From Cystobasidium ongulense (lineage: Eukaryota > Basidiomycota > Cystobasidiomycetes > Cystobasidiales > Cystobasidiaceae): DNA of 64,000 nucleotides. Positions 10,877-22,449 of the stretch are shown here, piece by piece. Below the pieces are notes generated by a model that was not told the origin of the DNA, did no database searches, and worked only from the letters and a program-made list of their open reading frames with translations. Numbering within the stretch: the first letter of the stretch is position 1; the number at the start of each line of letters is the position of its first letter. The DNA is taken from NCBI GenBank assembly GCA_022835595.1, contig BQUP01000003.1:254629-318628 (forward strand). Direction: 5' to 3'. The translations under genes were made by a program, and so were the position numbers.

Positions 10877-12308
10877 TTAGAACAATGCCCTGTCGCGCAA
10901 AGGAAGGTATTAGCGGGAGCTCGATAAGCATGCTACGCGATGTCCACTCACCAAGTCAAGATGAAAACGCCTGCACAGAGAGCCGCGACCATAGGCAGGG
11001 GGATTCCATCCTGAGAGATGGTAGCAGTAGCTGCGCCCGGCGAAGCCGCAGATGTCGACTGGCTGCTGGATCCAACGTTTCTTTGGCGTAGACCTTCACC
11101 TCCATGCGAGTCGAGTTGGGCTCTAAGTCGCTTGATTTCTGCTTGTGCCTCTTCTAACTGTCTTTGAAGAGCGCTGGTGTCGCCTGTTGACGCACTGCTT
11201 CCGCTAGTCAAACCTAGAGATGCAGCAGCGCCAGTTGCAGCTGCTCCAACTGCACTAGCTGCATTGGCAGCAGCAGTTTTCGCCTCTTCAACGCTTGTAG
11301 GTACAGCCGCTTTGACTTTCTCCATTGTGGTAGCATCGCTATATGTGCTCTCGTTGGGCAAGCCTGCATCACTACCGCCACTGATGCTTCTGGCTACTGG
11401 CTTTGAACTGATTGCGGAAGAGGGTGCAGTACGGGAATCTTCAAATCGCGAAGGCGTGGCACCATTCGCTCCATTCAAGAAACCAGAAGCAGAAGGAGTG
11501 GCAGTGGCCATGCTTGTATCGTTTCCTTCAGTTGTAGACTGGTTGTATGTTTCGTCGGCTCCACCAGAGTTCGGTGATAGGTATGCGCATCTGATCTTCT
11601 GCTCGTGTAGGATGCCCTCTTTGCCAGACTTGACATCCGCCTCGACAGTAGCCCACTGAATATATTATGCTTTGTCAGTATACCAGAGTACGATGTGCTA
11701 CAAGAAGTGCGGAGCTCGTGGATGACTCACCAGTTCAGCGAGCGTCTTCGTTTCGCGATCCGGTGTGATGATTGCCGATTGTACGAGGAACTTGTCTTTG
11801 CATTTGGTGCCAGCTGGAGGCTCGTCTTTCATAGCCTGGAGCAAGACTGTTGATAGCCAGTTTGCACAACGCGAGTTATTTGAAAGAGTCGGTGGGAGCG
11901 GTCGATCGCAAAAGGTCGCAAGGCGAGAACTGCGTCAGAGGAAGCGGTCCCGCAACGAGGTATGGGACGACATCAAGCCTGCGCTTGCTCACCTTGCACT
12001 TCAACACGCTCATTAGGCTCAATTCTCCCGCTGTTGGGGCGCACACAGTATTGCTTTGGCGCCGTCGTCTTCACCTTGAACGCGACAGGCTGCGTGTTGC
12101 TGTTGGTGATTGTGAGAGTTCGCTTGACGAGTTGAGTCAGAGGACCTGCAGGGTGGATGATGTCGTGCATTCGGTCAAGACGGTATCATTGACGTATTAT
12201 GAGAGAGCAGCACGATATCAGAAGGCAGCAAGCGGGTTGTGAGGCTGTCTCTAAGGGGCACGTACGGTGAAATCCAAGCTGAGAATTGGGCTCGAGTTCG
12301 ACAGACAT
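10877..12308 (-). CDS. SCS2: VAMP-associated protein (VAP/Scs2), ER tail-anchored, 342 aa
   Basis: ER membrane tether that binds FFAT-motif proteins at membrane contact sites. Five coding exons (12308-12266, 12145-11993, 11846-11731, 11655-10952, 10889-10877) close at 342 residues. The N-terminal MSP domain begins MSVELEPNSQLGFHRPLTQ and contains TLTITNSNTQPVAFKVKTTA, with PKQYCVRPNSGRIEPNE matching the FFAT-binding face. A middle Ser/Ala/Thr-rich linker is followed by a coiled coil (LQRQLEEAQAEIKRLRAQL). The C-terminal membrane anchor PLPMVAALCAGVFILTWALF finishes the chain. The last coding exon is only 13 nt and supplies the final residues of the anchor. Yeast Scs2 is 244 aa; the extra length is in the linker. 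Confidence 0.92.
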
Positions 12309-12811
12309 GGTGATGTGCTGGACGGAGGTGCAAGGTGATGTTCGATATCTCTTGCTGCTGTCCTTTTCGTGGTATTCTTCAAGCGCGATGTTGGGTCAAG
12401 GACAAGGGCGACTGAGGTCAATCAATCGCGACGACGGGCGGGTAGGGCTGGCGTCGAAAGAGCGGCAGTCGGGTCTGGCGGGAGGCAATAGCTGGTCTAT
12501 CAGACTGCAAGCACAAGCATACGGCACACATGGATACTGTAGTGAGCACGAAATAGCCGTAGAGCCACGATAAAGAAAAGACGGCGTCACCTTGCCACAC
12601 TTTACGACTGCGTCACAGAATATTATATTGAGGCATTGCACCAGAGCATGCCCTTGGGATATACAGAAGTGTCGCACAGCTCCAGCTCATTTGTAGTAAG
12701 AACGCTGCCCCTCCTTTTGCTAGAAATGCGAGAACTTCTTGTAAATTTACTTGGACGATATATATGACCTTCGGAGCACAACACAGATCTACTTCATAGG
12801 CAGAACGAAAA
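12309..12811. other. intergenic
   Basis: About 500 bases between the SF3A2 stop and the VAP start on the same strand. No coding exon or RNA gene is supported; the VAP promoter should lie here. Confidence 0.45.
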
Positions 12812-13954
12812 CTACATGAACAGGAACTGGAAGGAATACGTCTGACTATCGGGATCCCAGTATTCCCAGGACCGTCCTTCACCGTCATCAATCTCTTTCG
12901 ATTGAATCTTGAAAGAAATAGTCTGATAGGGTTCCGCGGCAATCTATAGTGTCCAGCTGTCAGCAAAAGCCAAATGAATAACGCACTTATCTCAGACGCA
13001 CTGTGATATACTGGTAGTCCCTTGAAGGCGGCTCCACCTGCTGCTCGTATGAAGACATGAACCGATGTCGTGGTCGAACGCCTTCCGCAATCTTAGGATA
13101 GTGGATCTGGAAGAGCAGTCCTAATTGACCCGTCACTGGATCCTTGACTTTTGTAATTTGATATCCCGGGCTACCAATCTTGATGAATTGCTTCTTCTGC
13201 ACGGCAGGCTTGCCACCTGTCTGTTGATTTGCTTGGAGTTGCTGCTGATAAACGGAAGTGTCTTTGGTTTCACGAGCGGCTCTCCTCGCCAAGTTCGTCT
13301 GATGCTTTTTTCCTTGCGTGTGCGCTAAGTATGAACCTTCGTTCGTATGTAATGTCAAGCATAGTCGACATTCGATTGTTCCCCTGTAAAACACATGTTA
13401 GCTCCCAATTGCTAAAGCAAGGTACAGTTTCTGCTTACAGATGTGTTCGGAGTAGATATGGATCCTGAAAGCAGGTCAATGTTAGCGTGTGTGTTAGATG
13501 TACGCCGTGAGAAGCGCCAGGGTGCCAGCAGGTTCATGTGTGCAATGGCACTCCGAAGCAAGCCCAGACCGCAAGCGGCATGAAACAAGCACTAAGGCAA
13601 CGTACTTTTGCCAAATCAATGGTTTCCAACTGTAGATGAAGCTCATCAGCAAGGCTAGCAGCCTCAGTGCACTTGTATCGAGATTGCTTACAGCAAGCTT
13701 GCGCAAACGCTCTCTACGATCCACAGCGCTCTCATTCTCGCCGGCTACACCACCTCCACCAAATTTGGATCCACTGTAATACACATGTGTATGTCAGTAC
13801 TGGCTTCGCTCTTCATACCGCTGTGTCCGGCATCCAAAGCTCTTTTTTGAAGATGCGATCAAGCTGCACACTCACACTGTACATGAAGAGACAGATCAGC
13901 AAGCTGGATCACAGCAACATACGCAGGCAGCTTACCTCGATTTTGGTAGTCCAT
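12812..13954 (-). CDS. PRP11: splicing factor 3A subunit 2 (SF3A2/Prp11), 225 aa
   Basis: Component of the SF3a complex in the U2 snRNP. Six exons (13954-13923, 13773-13692, 13629-13606, 13464-13439, 13383-13002, 12943-12812) close at 225 residues. The order of conserved blocks matches human SF3A2: MDYQNRG start, DRRERLRKLALETIDLAKDP and a C2H2 zinc finger CRLCLTLHTNEGSYLAHTQ. These are followed by QFIKIGSPGYQITK, FQIHYPKIAEGVRPRHRFM and the closing AAEPYQTISFKIQSKEID. The Pro-rich repeat tail of the mammalian protein is absent, as in yeast. Exon 1 has two strong donors nine bases apart or so; only the downstream GTATGT keeps the frame. The start lies 121 bases from the divergent THI20 start. 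Confidence 0.95.
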
Positions 13955-14075
13955 AGTGACACTTCGGGAGACAGTGCCGGGACTGCTGCTGTTGTGATAA
14001 AGTCGACCGGCCTTGCAGACGGGTCGCCTTGACTCTCTAACGTGATCGGACAGAGAACTGGGTCAAGAAGCTACA

Positions 14076-16034
14076 ATGGGGAACGACACGCCTCCCGTGT
14101 GCCTGTGGGTTATCTGGAAGTCTGCATATGCTTGCAAATGTACAGGGCTAACGCGGTATACCAGAACAATCGCTGGAAGTGACTCCGGCGGAGGAGCCGG
14201 CATTCAGGCAGATCTCAGCACTTTCGCTGCATTATCATGTATGAAGAAGCTTCAGCATATAAAGGCTTCTCAAGCTCCCTGAGCTGACAGAGTGAAACAG
14301 GCTATGGTACATCTGCCATTACGGCCATCACGGCTCAAAATACAAGAGGAGTCGATGCCGTTCAAGGAATCAGCCCAGACATGCTGTCAGCACAGATTAA
14401 TGCGCTTTTCGCTGATATTCCACCTGCCGCTATCAAGACTGGCATGCTATTTTCCACTGAGAATATAGAAGCTGTAGTAAAATCTTTAGAGATTCACTGT
14501 CAAAAGGGTTCTCAACCACCAAGTAAGCCCCGGCAGTGGCGGCCGAGTTCACAAGCAAGAATATGCTGATATCTCTTGGTCCACCCATGAAGTTGTGATA
14601 GATCCAGTGATGGTCTCGACCTCTGGGCATACACTACTACAGGAATCAGCGATATCGGCCCTCGCTACAAAATTGTTGCCTTGGGCAACTGTGGTTACGC
14701 CGAATACACCCGAAGCCGAAATACTAGCAGGCGTTGAAAAAGGTACAATCAAGAGTCTACAAGACATGAAGGCGTGCGCCCAGAAGATAGGCAAGCTAGG
14801 TGTCCAGTACATCCTCGTGAAAGGTGGTCATCTAGAAGCCACTACAGAAGTAAATGCATCTGGCAAGGCGACCATAGTCGATGTATTGTACAACTCGCAA
14901 GACGGAAGCGTTATACATTTTACAAGGGCGAAAATGGATTCAAAGAACACGCATGGTACTGGCTGTACGCTCTCGGCTGCCATCTGTGCGGAGCTTGCTA
15001 AAGGCAAGACCGTTCAGGAAGCAGTAGATATCGCCGGCAATTATGTCAATCACGCTATTGCCACAGCTTTCCCTTTAGGGTCAGGAAGTGGGCCCGTCAA
15101 TCATGGACATACCATAATTCGACGGCAACTACCCTCGTACGCCACCTTTTGACATCTGCGTATGCTCCGTGTACACTATACTGATCACCTCACCGCCTTC
15201 CAGACCACACCCACATTCCCCGCATCCTTTCACAGACTATCTGATAGCCCAAACAGGACCTCTATGGGAACAATACGTGAACCATCCTTTCGTTGTTCAG
15301 CTAGGCAAAGGTACCCTTCCCATGAAAGCATTCTTACATTTTATCCGCCAAGACTACTCTTTCCTGTTCCACTATGCAAGAACGAGCGCACTGGCAGCAT
15401 ACAAAGCCAAGAATTTCGAAGATCTAGCTGCAAGCACTTTTATCGTACAGACTGTTTTGGACGAGGTGAAGCTACACTTGCAAGTGAGTTTGGGAAAATG
15501 AACTTGCTTTGACTCCCGAACGACCGGCTGAAGCTAGTGTACCCCTTCACTAGTTTTGCGAATCGCAAGGTATAAGTAAAGAAATGCTTGAAAACACCAA
15601 GGAAAGCATTGCCAATATCGCATATAACCGCTACGTTCTCGATGTTTCCAATTCTGGAGATATACTAGACCTACGCGTCGCAACAGCACCGTGTCTTTTC
15701 GGATACGGCGAGGTTGGCCAATGGCTATTGAGCAAGCCCGACAGCGAAGTCGACAGGACACCGTCGAACCCATATTACAAGTGGGCTATCAATTATGGAA
15801 AGGAAGAATTCCAGACCGCAGTAGTTTTGGGGCGAAGTAAGCAAATTATCCTAGTGCACCAGCTTGCCAAGCTGACTTTGCGGTATCTTTCTTACAGACG
15901 CTCTGGAAAAGATGGTGGAAGATGCTCCGGTATCAAAAGCCAGACTCGCCGAGCTAGTACATGTTTTCCGCCAGACAACAGAATTGGAGATCGCCTTTTG
16001 GGATACCGCATTGGCGGCCGGTTCTGCAGATTAG
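14076..16034 (+). CDS. THI20: THI20-type hydroxymethylpyrimidine kinase fused to TenA, 520 aa
   Basis: Bifunctional thiamine-pathway enzyme. The N-terminal ThiD part phosphorylates HMP and HMP-phosphate; the C-terminal TenA part (thiaminase II) hydrolyses thiamine or amino-HMP to recover HMP. Seven exons (14076-14098, 14165-14238, 14301-14522, 14593-15136, 15204-15483, 15554-15836, 15898-16034) close at 520 residues; yeast THI20 is 551. The kinase shows TIAGSDSGGGAGIQADL, IDPVMVSTSGH and, near the end, NTHGTGCTLSAAI, the ribokinase-fold anion hole. The TenA half keeps all catalytic positions: Asp about 338 (RQDYSF), Cys about 428 (TAPCLFGYGE) and Glu about 506 (ELEIAFW). The intron at 15137-15203 marks the fusion joint. 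It shares a short divergent promoter with SF3A2. No TPP riboswitch was recognised in its introns. Confidence 0.93.
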
Positions 16035-16277
16035 AAAGAAGTTGCCGCGAAGCTTGCGGGAAATACGAAAAAAGTAACCTAACCGGGTAATTTGTGTATA
16101 TGCTAGTACATAGAGCATTCGAAGTCGCGCAATGTGCTATATCAACCGCAATTATGAACCAACTATCCTATCTCGCCACATTGGCTGACGAGCCGAGATT
16201 CACGTGCGCTAAGCTTGTCCTCCTTCACCCTGCTTTGATCTGTACAAGCTTCTCAATGGATGGCAAAGTCCGCTGGC

Positions 16278-17276
16278 ATGTCTTTACATCTTGAAGATCA
16301 TAACGATGGGCCCACACTGTGTCCAGCTATCGAAGCGAACACTTCGCGGGAAGAGCAACCTCTGTACGAGTTCGGTCATAAAGCAAGCGCTTTCCCGAAA
16401 ATGACTGATCTTGACAATTCGCAAAAACTAGTTTGACCGCCCACAAACCATATTCTGGCAGTGACCAGACGTTCACAGACTTTCTGATTTCTGAATCGGG
16501 TGATCTATGGGAGAAATACGTGGAACACCCTTTCGTAATTCAGCTAGGCAAGGGAACACTGGCCCCTGAAGCCTTCACACACTTTCTACGACAAGGCTAC
16601 CTCTACCTTCTTCATTATGCTAGGGTGTATGCTCTTTCTGCGTACAAGGCAAAGAATTTCGAGGATATTGCCGCCGGCATGACAGTTGTCCAGAATTGCG
16701 TCGATGAAGTGAAAATCAATATTCAAGTAGGCAGCGATCAGCTTGAAGACAGCAAAGGCATTGACGGTATCGCTAAATACGTTCTCTAGATGTGCGAGAG
16801 CCAAGGCATCACCAAAGAAGTGCTGGAATCGACGAGACAAAGCAATGCCGGTATCGCTTATAGTCGGTACATTCTAGATGTGGCATCTGCGGGCGACATG
16901 CTTGACCTGACAGTAGCAACGACGCCATGCCTTCTAGGCTACGGCGAGATAGGCAAAAGATTGCTGAGCACGCCCGCAAATGAGGTGGATTGCAGCGAGA
17001 ATAATCGGTACTACAGCTGGGCAATTGCTTATGCACAAGATGAGTACCAAACGGCCGTGCGGACTGGTCGCGGTACGTAAATCACTTAAACTAAAGTCGT
17101 GCCTTCTTCTGAGCTTTCGCGAGGTTTCCTTAGCCGCACTCGAATCTCTTGCGAAACCGGCTTCCCTCTCGGATGAGCGCTTGCAGCAACTGGCCAGTGT
17201 ATTCCGCCAGGCAACGGAGTTGGAAATTGCTTTCTGGGATTCTGCATTGGCCTCAGCAGAATCCTCAAGCTTTTGA
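16278..17276 (+). CDS. stand-alone TenA-like protein, tandem copy with catalytic Asp replaced by Gly, 268 aa
   Basis: Paralogue of the TenA half of the preceding gene, 243 bases downstream on the same strand. Four exons (16278-16363, 16432-16726, 16790-17072, 17134-17276) close at 268 residues. The two introns inside the domain fall at the same places as in THI20, so the copy came from genomic DNA. The N-terminal 36 residues are not kinase-like; no ThiD domain precedes it. It keeps the Cys (about 174, TTPCLLGYGE) and the Glu (about 252, ELEIAFW). The Asp that pairs with the substrate pyrimidine in TenA enzymes is Gly (about 84, RQGYLYL, codon GGC). The domain is otherwise intact with no stops, so it looks expressed rather than dead. 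It may be inactive, regulatory or altered in substrate. The start was chosen because it alone joins in frame through a GTACGA donor. Confidence 0.82.
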
Positions 17277-17309
17277 GGCGATAAGGCATTGCAGTGCATT
17301 CTAAGGGTA

Positions 17310-19187
17310 TCATAGAATCCTAATACGGGCATACTGCTGTAGTTGCTCGACCTTGAGATTAAAACATTCATCGATTAAAGCTGCTCTGAAGGTGTTCGGC
17401 CCTTTCACATCCGCTCGACTGCCCGCTATTTCAGCAGCTATGTTGTATGCCACGATGCTGTGACAGTGCAGGTGCGAGTTAGCAAAGATTCCGTCTATAA
17501 GAAATACTTGAGGCAAGGCTTACCCTGCCACGGTCGCTACAAAAGCGTCCTGCATGCTATTCATGGCTGTCGAGTGACAAGCAATAGATGCAGAACACAT
17601 GCAACCGCTGCCAGTAATCTCGCCTTGGTATTCATGACCGTTCTCAATGGCGACCACTGTCCAACCATCGGAAACGTAGTCTATCTTGCCAGACATCGCG
17701 ATTATTGTCTCTGTAGAGTAGATAGAACGTGTCAACTGTATATCGAGTTATCAAGCTGATCATTAGTTGCCTCACTTTCTCGCCGCGCAAGCTCGCGAAC
17801 AACGGCCGCGGGATCCTTGAACTTGCCCCCTGAGCTGTCGACTCCTCTGCTTTGCACTTCGCTCAAACCAGATATCGCCCCTATTTCCCCAGCATTGCCT
17901 TTGATGACCGTCATATGTATGTCATCCATCAATTGAGCAATGTTGTCTTTTCGATACTGTGAAGCGCCGACTCCGACAGGATCCAGGATGACAGGGTTTT
18001 TCAATTTGTTGGCGGTTTGACCGGAGATTGTCCCAGCTTGTACTTGGCGCTCGTTCAATGTACCCATGTTCAGGACAAGAGCACCGATAATTTTGCCTAA
18101 GTCTGCGGATTCTTCTGGGCTGCCAGACATGATGGGTGAGCTTGAGAATGCAAGAGTAAGATTTGCAGTGTCGTTCATCACAACTTGATTGGTGATGTTG
18201 TGACAGATGGCTGGTTCCGATTTCCGCAAACGACTAAAGAGCGTACAAATCTCTTTGACGAGGTCGTCCGACGAAGGTTTTGTAGATAGTCGTCCAGGCG
18301 GGCAAGGTATCGAAGGACCTGCCTTGATCATAGCGGACAGAACTTGAGCCGCGTGTCTAGGATCGCTGGCATGCGAGATGGCGGATATGCACGCTATACC
18401 GTCTAGGCGTCTATAATTCCCGGTGCTTCGAACGTATGCAGGCGACTGGACAAGGAGATTCGGAATTGTTTCCTTGTTCAGGCCTCCAATCGCTACCGTC
18501 CTGATAGGCGAGTCCTCAAGGAGCGCTAGGAGATCTCGAAGACCACGGACGCCTATTTTGGGATCATGGTCTTTCTTCGAAGGTGTGGCGTGGACGGGCC
18601 CAATGCCAATATAGTCTGCGACATTGTCGCGCAAGACTTCTTGCAGCTCTTCAGGAGTGTTCACGCTTACGCCGAGCAGCTGATCAGGACCAAGAAGCTT
18701 GCGTGCTTGAGGAGCTGGGAAGTCGTCCTACGACGGAAATCATATCGGAGTAAGTTGAAAGGCTTCAGAGACGTGAGTCAGAACTTTGAGTTGAGTCGGG
18801 ATTTACTTGTCCCACATGCAAGCCGCAGCCGACCGCAAGGGCAATATCCAGACGATCATTGATGAGCAGGGGTATACCGTACTATTCCAAGTCTTGTCAG
18901 CAAACGTGATTTATATTGCGGAGCAATCCGGCCCACACACTTTATCGGTGATAGCTTTCGCTTTCTTCGCGATGGTCAGAAAGTCGCGAGTCGAAGCTGT
19001 CTTTTCGCGGATTTGCACCATAGTGACACCACCTGTATGAAAAGGGCGGAATCTTAGGTTTCAGATGTCCTGATCCATAGTATCTGATTGCCGCACCTTG
19101 GCAGGCCTTGTCGAGGCTCTCGAAGAAGTCGACGCCATCAGGGACCGGACCCGTCACATAGTATAGCGAGTAGTCAGCTTCCGGCAT
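17310..19187 (-). CDS. THI6: THI6: thiamine-phosphate synthase / hydroxyethylthiazole kinase, 514 aa
   Basis: Bifunctional enzyme. The N-terminal ThiE half couples HMP-PP with thiazole phosphate; the C-terminal ThiM half phosphorylates hydroxyethylthiazole. Six exons (19187-19097, 19032-18941, 18881-18807, 18727-17776, 17710-17524, 17457-17310) close at 514 residues; yeast THI6 is 540. ThiE motifs are YSLYYVTGP, GGVTMVQIREK, LLINDRLDIAL with GLHVGQ, and YIGIGPVHATPSKKD. ThiM motifs are CHNITNQVVMNDTAN, NPVILDPVGVGASQYR, KGNAGEIGA and GSGCMCSA. An upstream in-frame Met at 19238 exists, but MPEADYSLYYVTG matches the family start better. It converges on the TenA copy with a 33-base gap, so the 3' transcripts probably overlap. 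Its 5' end faces the JmjC gene across about 170 bases. Confidence 0.94.
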
Positions 19188-19358
19188 TCTCTTGAAATTG
19201 TAGTCTTGTTGGCAATTAGGAAGCAATGCAAGAGGCAAAGCTGGCTCTCATTTCCACTTTCACTTTCAAGCGTGCTCGATCATGGCGCACTTTGGCAATT
19301 GACTCGGCGGCGGACACCTTGGTAGTCCTTACACACAGCGTCGCCTCGTACAGTTAGC

Positions 19359-22248
19359 ATGGCCAAGTTAGGCACGAGTCCGCTGCGGAGTCGCCGTGCG
19401 AGCAGCGGCTTGGCTGCCTTGAACAATCATTCAATAGAGAGCACAGAAGGCGAAGAGGAATCCCTTGAAGTCGCTTCAAGCTCCAAGAAGCTCAAAGGCA
19501 ATGATGGCGCAGCGAGGCCGGCTCCGCTGCCTTCCAAGTCACCCTCTCTTTCGCCTGTTCCCTCGTCATCACCACTACCGGGGGAAGTAGAGCTGAAGCC
19601 AGCTGCACCGGCTCAAGATAGCCTGCCAGAAGACAAAGCGCAGGACATCTGTCCGATATGTCACAATGTACCCGAAGCACAGCGAAAGCGCGATAGCAAT
19701 TCGGAAGAGAACTGGGTTGCATGTGAGCAATGTGAACAGTGGTTCCATTGGTGAGTTCCGTGTTACTCAGGCCGAACCAAAAGTCTCGCCTGATCACCAA
19801 ATGTTGATTTCCCCAGGCATTGTATTCGCGAAGATCTTGCCAAAGGCATCGCAGCTGGCGATTTAGAGACGGTATAGCATATACGTTGCCTTCCACAGAT
19901 ACGAGGGTATGCTGATGCTGTGTCTTGTCTACAGTGGTACTGCAAGGCCTGCATACAGGCGTCGATCAGCGACCCAGCTCGCGAGACTCTCACCGTCAAG
20001 CTCAAAGAGTCCAACCGCAAATCTGGCAGAAAGAAGGCGGAAGTGTAGGCATCAATTTCAAATCAAAACTGCTATACGTAGCTGACAGCATCCCAACAGT
20101 GACTACGTCGCGGTAGATCCAGCTCCTCCGCCACAAATTCCCAAACCCTCTGGTTCAAGGGTTAATCCCTGGAGAGCAGTGGCGGAGTCGCGGCCGCTCA
20201 CGAAGACTCATTTCCGCAAGATGAAAGCAGAGCAACTCACTCTCCACTGGCTCGAGACGGATCCGAGAGCCTTCATGGAACCAATTTTCATCGACCATCC
20301 GGAAGGTTTGGACATGAAAGTACTACCTGCGGACATCAAGATTTCAGAAATCGCAGAACTCGTTGGACGCGACAAGCCTATCGACGTGATTGGTGAGTCG
20401 CATGGTCTTCATGTCGGCTACATATACCTTAGGAGACGTCTAATTCCTTGTTTTCTCCCTGAAAACGCAGATGTCGCATCACAGTCAGGGTTGAATAACT
20501 GGACACTCGGTCGATGGGCTGACTATTACGAAGATCCCGCTCGGGAGAAGGTCAGGAACGTGATATCTTTGGAGCTCTCCTCATCGCCTATCAAGGACCG
20601 TGTGGCCTCTCCAAGACTGGTCCGGCAGATTGATTGGGTGGAACAACATTGGCCAGGCAATCTGAAGGCCGAGGATTACTATCCGCAAGTGTCCAAATAC
20701 TGTCTCATGTCTCCAGGAGAAAGTTGGACAGACTGGCATATCGACTTTTCTGCTTCGAGCGTCTTCTACCATATACTCCGTGGGCGAAAGATCTTCTACT
20801 TTATCAGTCCTACTCCAGAGAACCTGCGACAGTACGAGATGTGGTCTGGCTCTGCACAACAACAGTCGGGCACTTGGCTTGGAGACGCGTGCGATCGTGT
20901 CTACAGGGTGGAGCTGAAGCCCGGGAACACCCTCATTATCCCGTCTGGATGGATACACTGCGTATATACCCCAGTCGACGCACTCGTCATTGGAGGCAAT
21001 TTTCTTCATTCGTACAACATTGCAACGCAGTTGAGGGTCTATCAGATCGAACTCAACACAAAAGTACCGAAGAGGTTCAGATTCCCTTACTTCGTGACAA
21101 TGTGCTGGTACGTTGGGTGGCACTATCATCGACTTTTAGAGACGGAAAAGACAAAGCACAGTCTCAAGGGCTCAGAGGTCGTTCCGACTCGCGTCCTACA
21201 GGGCTTGAAAGCGCTTGCTGCGTTCTTGGTGGAACAGACATATCGGCTAGAAGAAGGTGCAAAGGGTATGTCCGCGGAAAGGCGGCGCGTTGCAAAAGAA
21301 AACGTACCTTGGCAATTGCTAGAAGATCCAGTTCAGATGGCCGCGGACTTCCAAGAGATGGTCTACATTGCCTTGAATGAGGAAGACCGGATACCGAAAC
21401 GCTGCGAGGACGAAGTGCCAAAGTTCAATGCGGCTGATTGGATCGACGCTACGCCGTACGACTTCTTGATCAATCAGTACGCAAGTAGTGCAACTCCAGC
21501 AAAGTCTGCAGTTAGAGCAGGCTCAGTGACTGCGAGCGGCTCTAACAAGCGCAAACCTTCAGTCACTAGTCAGACTGGCACACAACCAAATGGAAGCCTC
21601 GTCAAGACAGCAAAATTCAGGCATTTCAATGGGGCTCCAGGCCAGACTAAGGGCGTCTTACACGGAGCGCCGAACGATTCCTTCAGTGCGGCAGGCTCAC
21701 CCGCTCCAACTTGGTCTGGACCCGATAGACCTGCTACGAACCATTACGAGCGCATCGAAAGGCAAAGCTTCGAGCCAAACATCTCAGTGACCCGGGAAAG
21801 GCGCGAAAGGCCACCTATAGGCATGGCTAAGACAGTCTACGACTTTGAGCATCCAAACACACCCCGGCGCAGAGAAGAGGAAGTAGAAGTGAAGACGACA
21901 GTGCACGAAAACGTCGTAAGGAAGATTGTACCGGGACAAGAAGAAGGCTCTTGGATTGTCGAAAACCGCCGTGTTACCACAACGACGGAACGAATGTATT
22001 TTGCTCCTCCAAGAAAGTCGAACATCAGCTCGACTAGCGCTGCTGTGCTGCATGGAACCGCCAAGATGGAAATAGACGAGCCTGTGATCTCAGAACAGCC
22101 CGACTTGATCGCGCATCCGAACGGGGTCGCAAACGGTATCCCGGCCGACATCGAAACAGCAGCGCCAGGTGAACCCCACGACGAGATAGCGCGCATGCTT
22201 AACTTGCTTGAGGGCGAGAGGAACGGGGGTCCTGCGTCAGTTGTTTAG
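19359..22248 (+). CDS. JHD1: PHD finger-JmjC histone demethylase (JHD1/KDM2-like), 875 aa
   Basis: Nuclear Fe(II)/2-oxoglutarate dioxygenase; the JHD1 family removes methyl groups from H3K36. Five exons (19359-19750, 19817-19871, 19935-20044, 20100-20392, 20471-22248) close at 875 residues. A PHD finger at about residues 97-160 starts ICPICH, runs through CEQCEQWFHWHC and ends WYCKAC, giving C4HC3. The JmjC domain at about 270-470 has the iron ligands H373-x-D375 (DWHIDF) and H446 (GWIHCVY), plus Lys390 in RGRKIFYF for 2-oxoglutarate. All catalytic residues are therefore present, unlike in Epe1. The C-terminal 350 residues are Ser/Pro-rich and probably disordered. The PHD finger is split by two introns. 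Budding-yeast Jhd1 is 492 aa, so this is a long form. Confidence 0.92.
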
Positions 22249-22449
22249 ACGCTATTGGCTTGGTGCAAAAGTCTATATCGACCGTTTCACCTGAACCAAA
22301 TGCGCTAGTTCAGAAATTGAAGTGTGTTGTTATTCACTAAAGTCTTCTGCGTTTCTAAAAGATCTTCAACTTTGTAGCGACATACATAATTAACAGGAAA
22401 ATTCACATGTACTCTAACACACAAAGCTGAAACGTTGGTTGTAACTGTA

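Noticed and set aside
13931-13936. First GTAAGC donor in SF3A2 exon 1
   Set aside because: It breaks the frame with exon 2; the GTATGT donor at 13922 keeps it.
14041-17309. TPP riboswitch in the thiamine genes
   Set aside because: I searched introns and leaders for the CTGAGA and adjoining aptamer blocks and found no convincing arrangement. A covariance search with the Rfam TPP model would decide; a hit above threshold would overturn this.
20634-21380. Plus-strand open frame of 248 codons inside the JmjC gene
   Set aside because: Overlaps the catalytic JmjC exon in another frame and has no domain.
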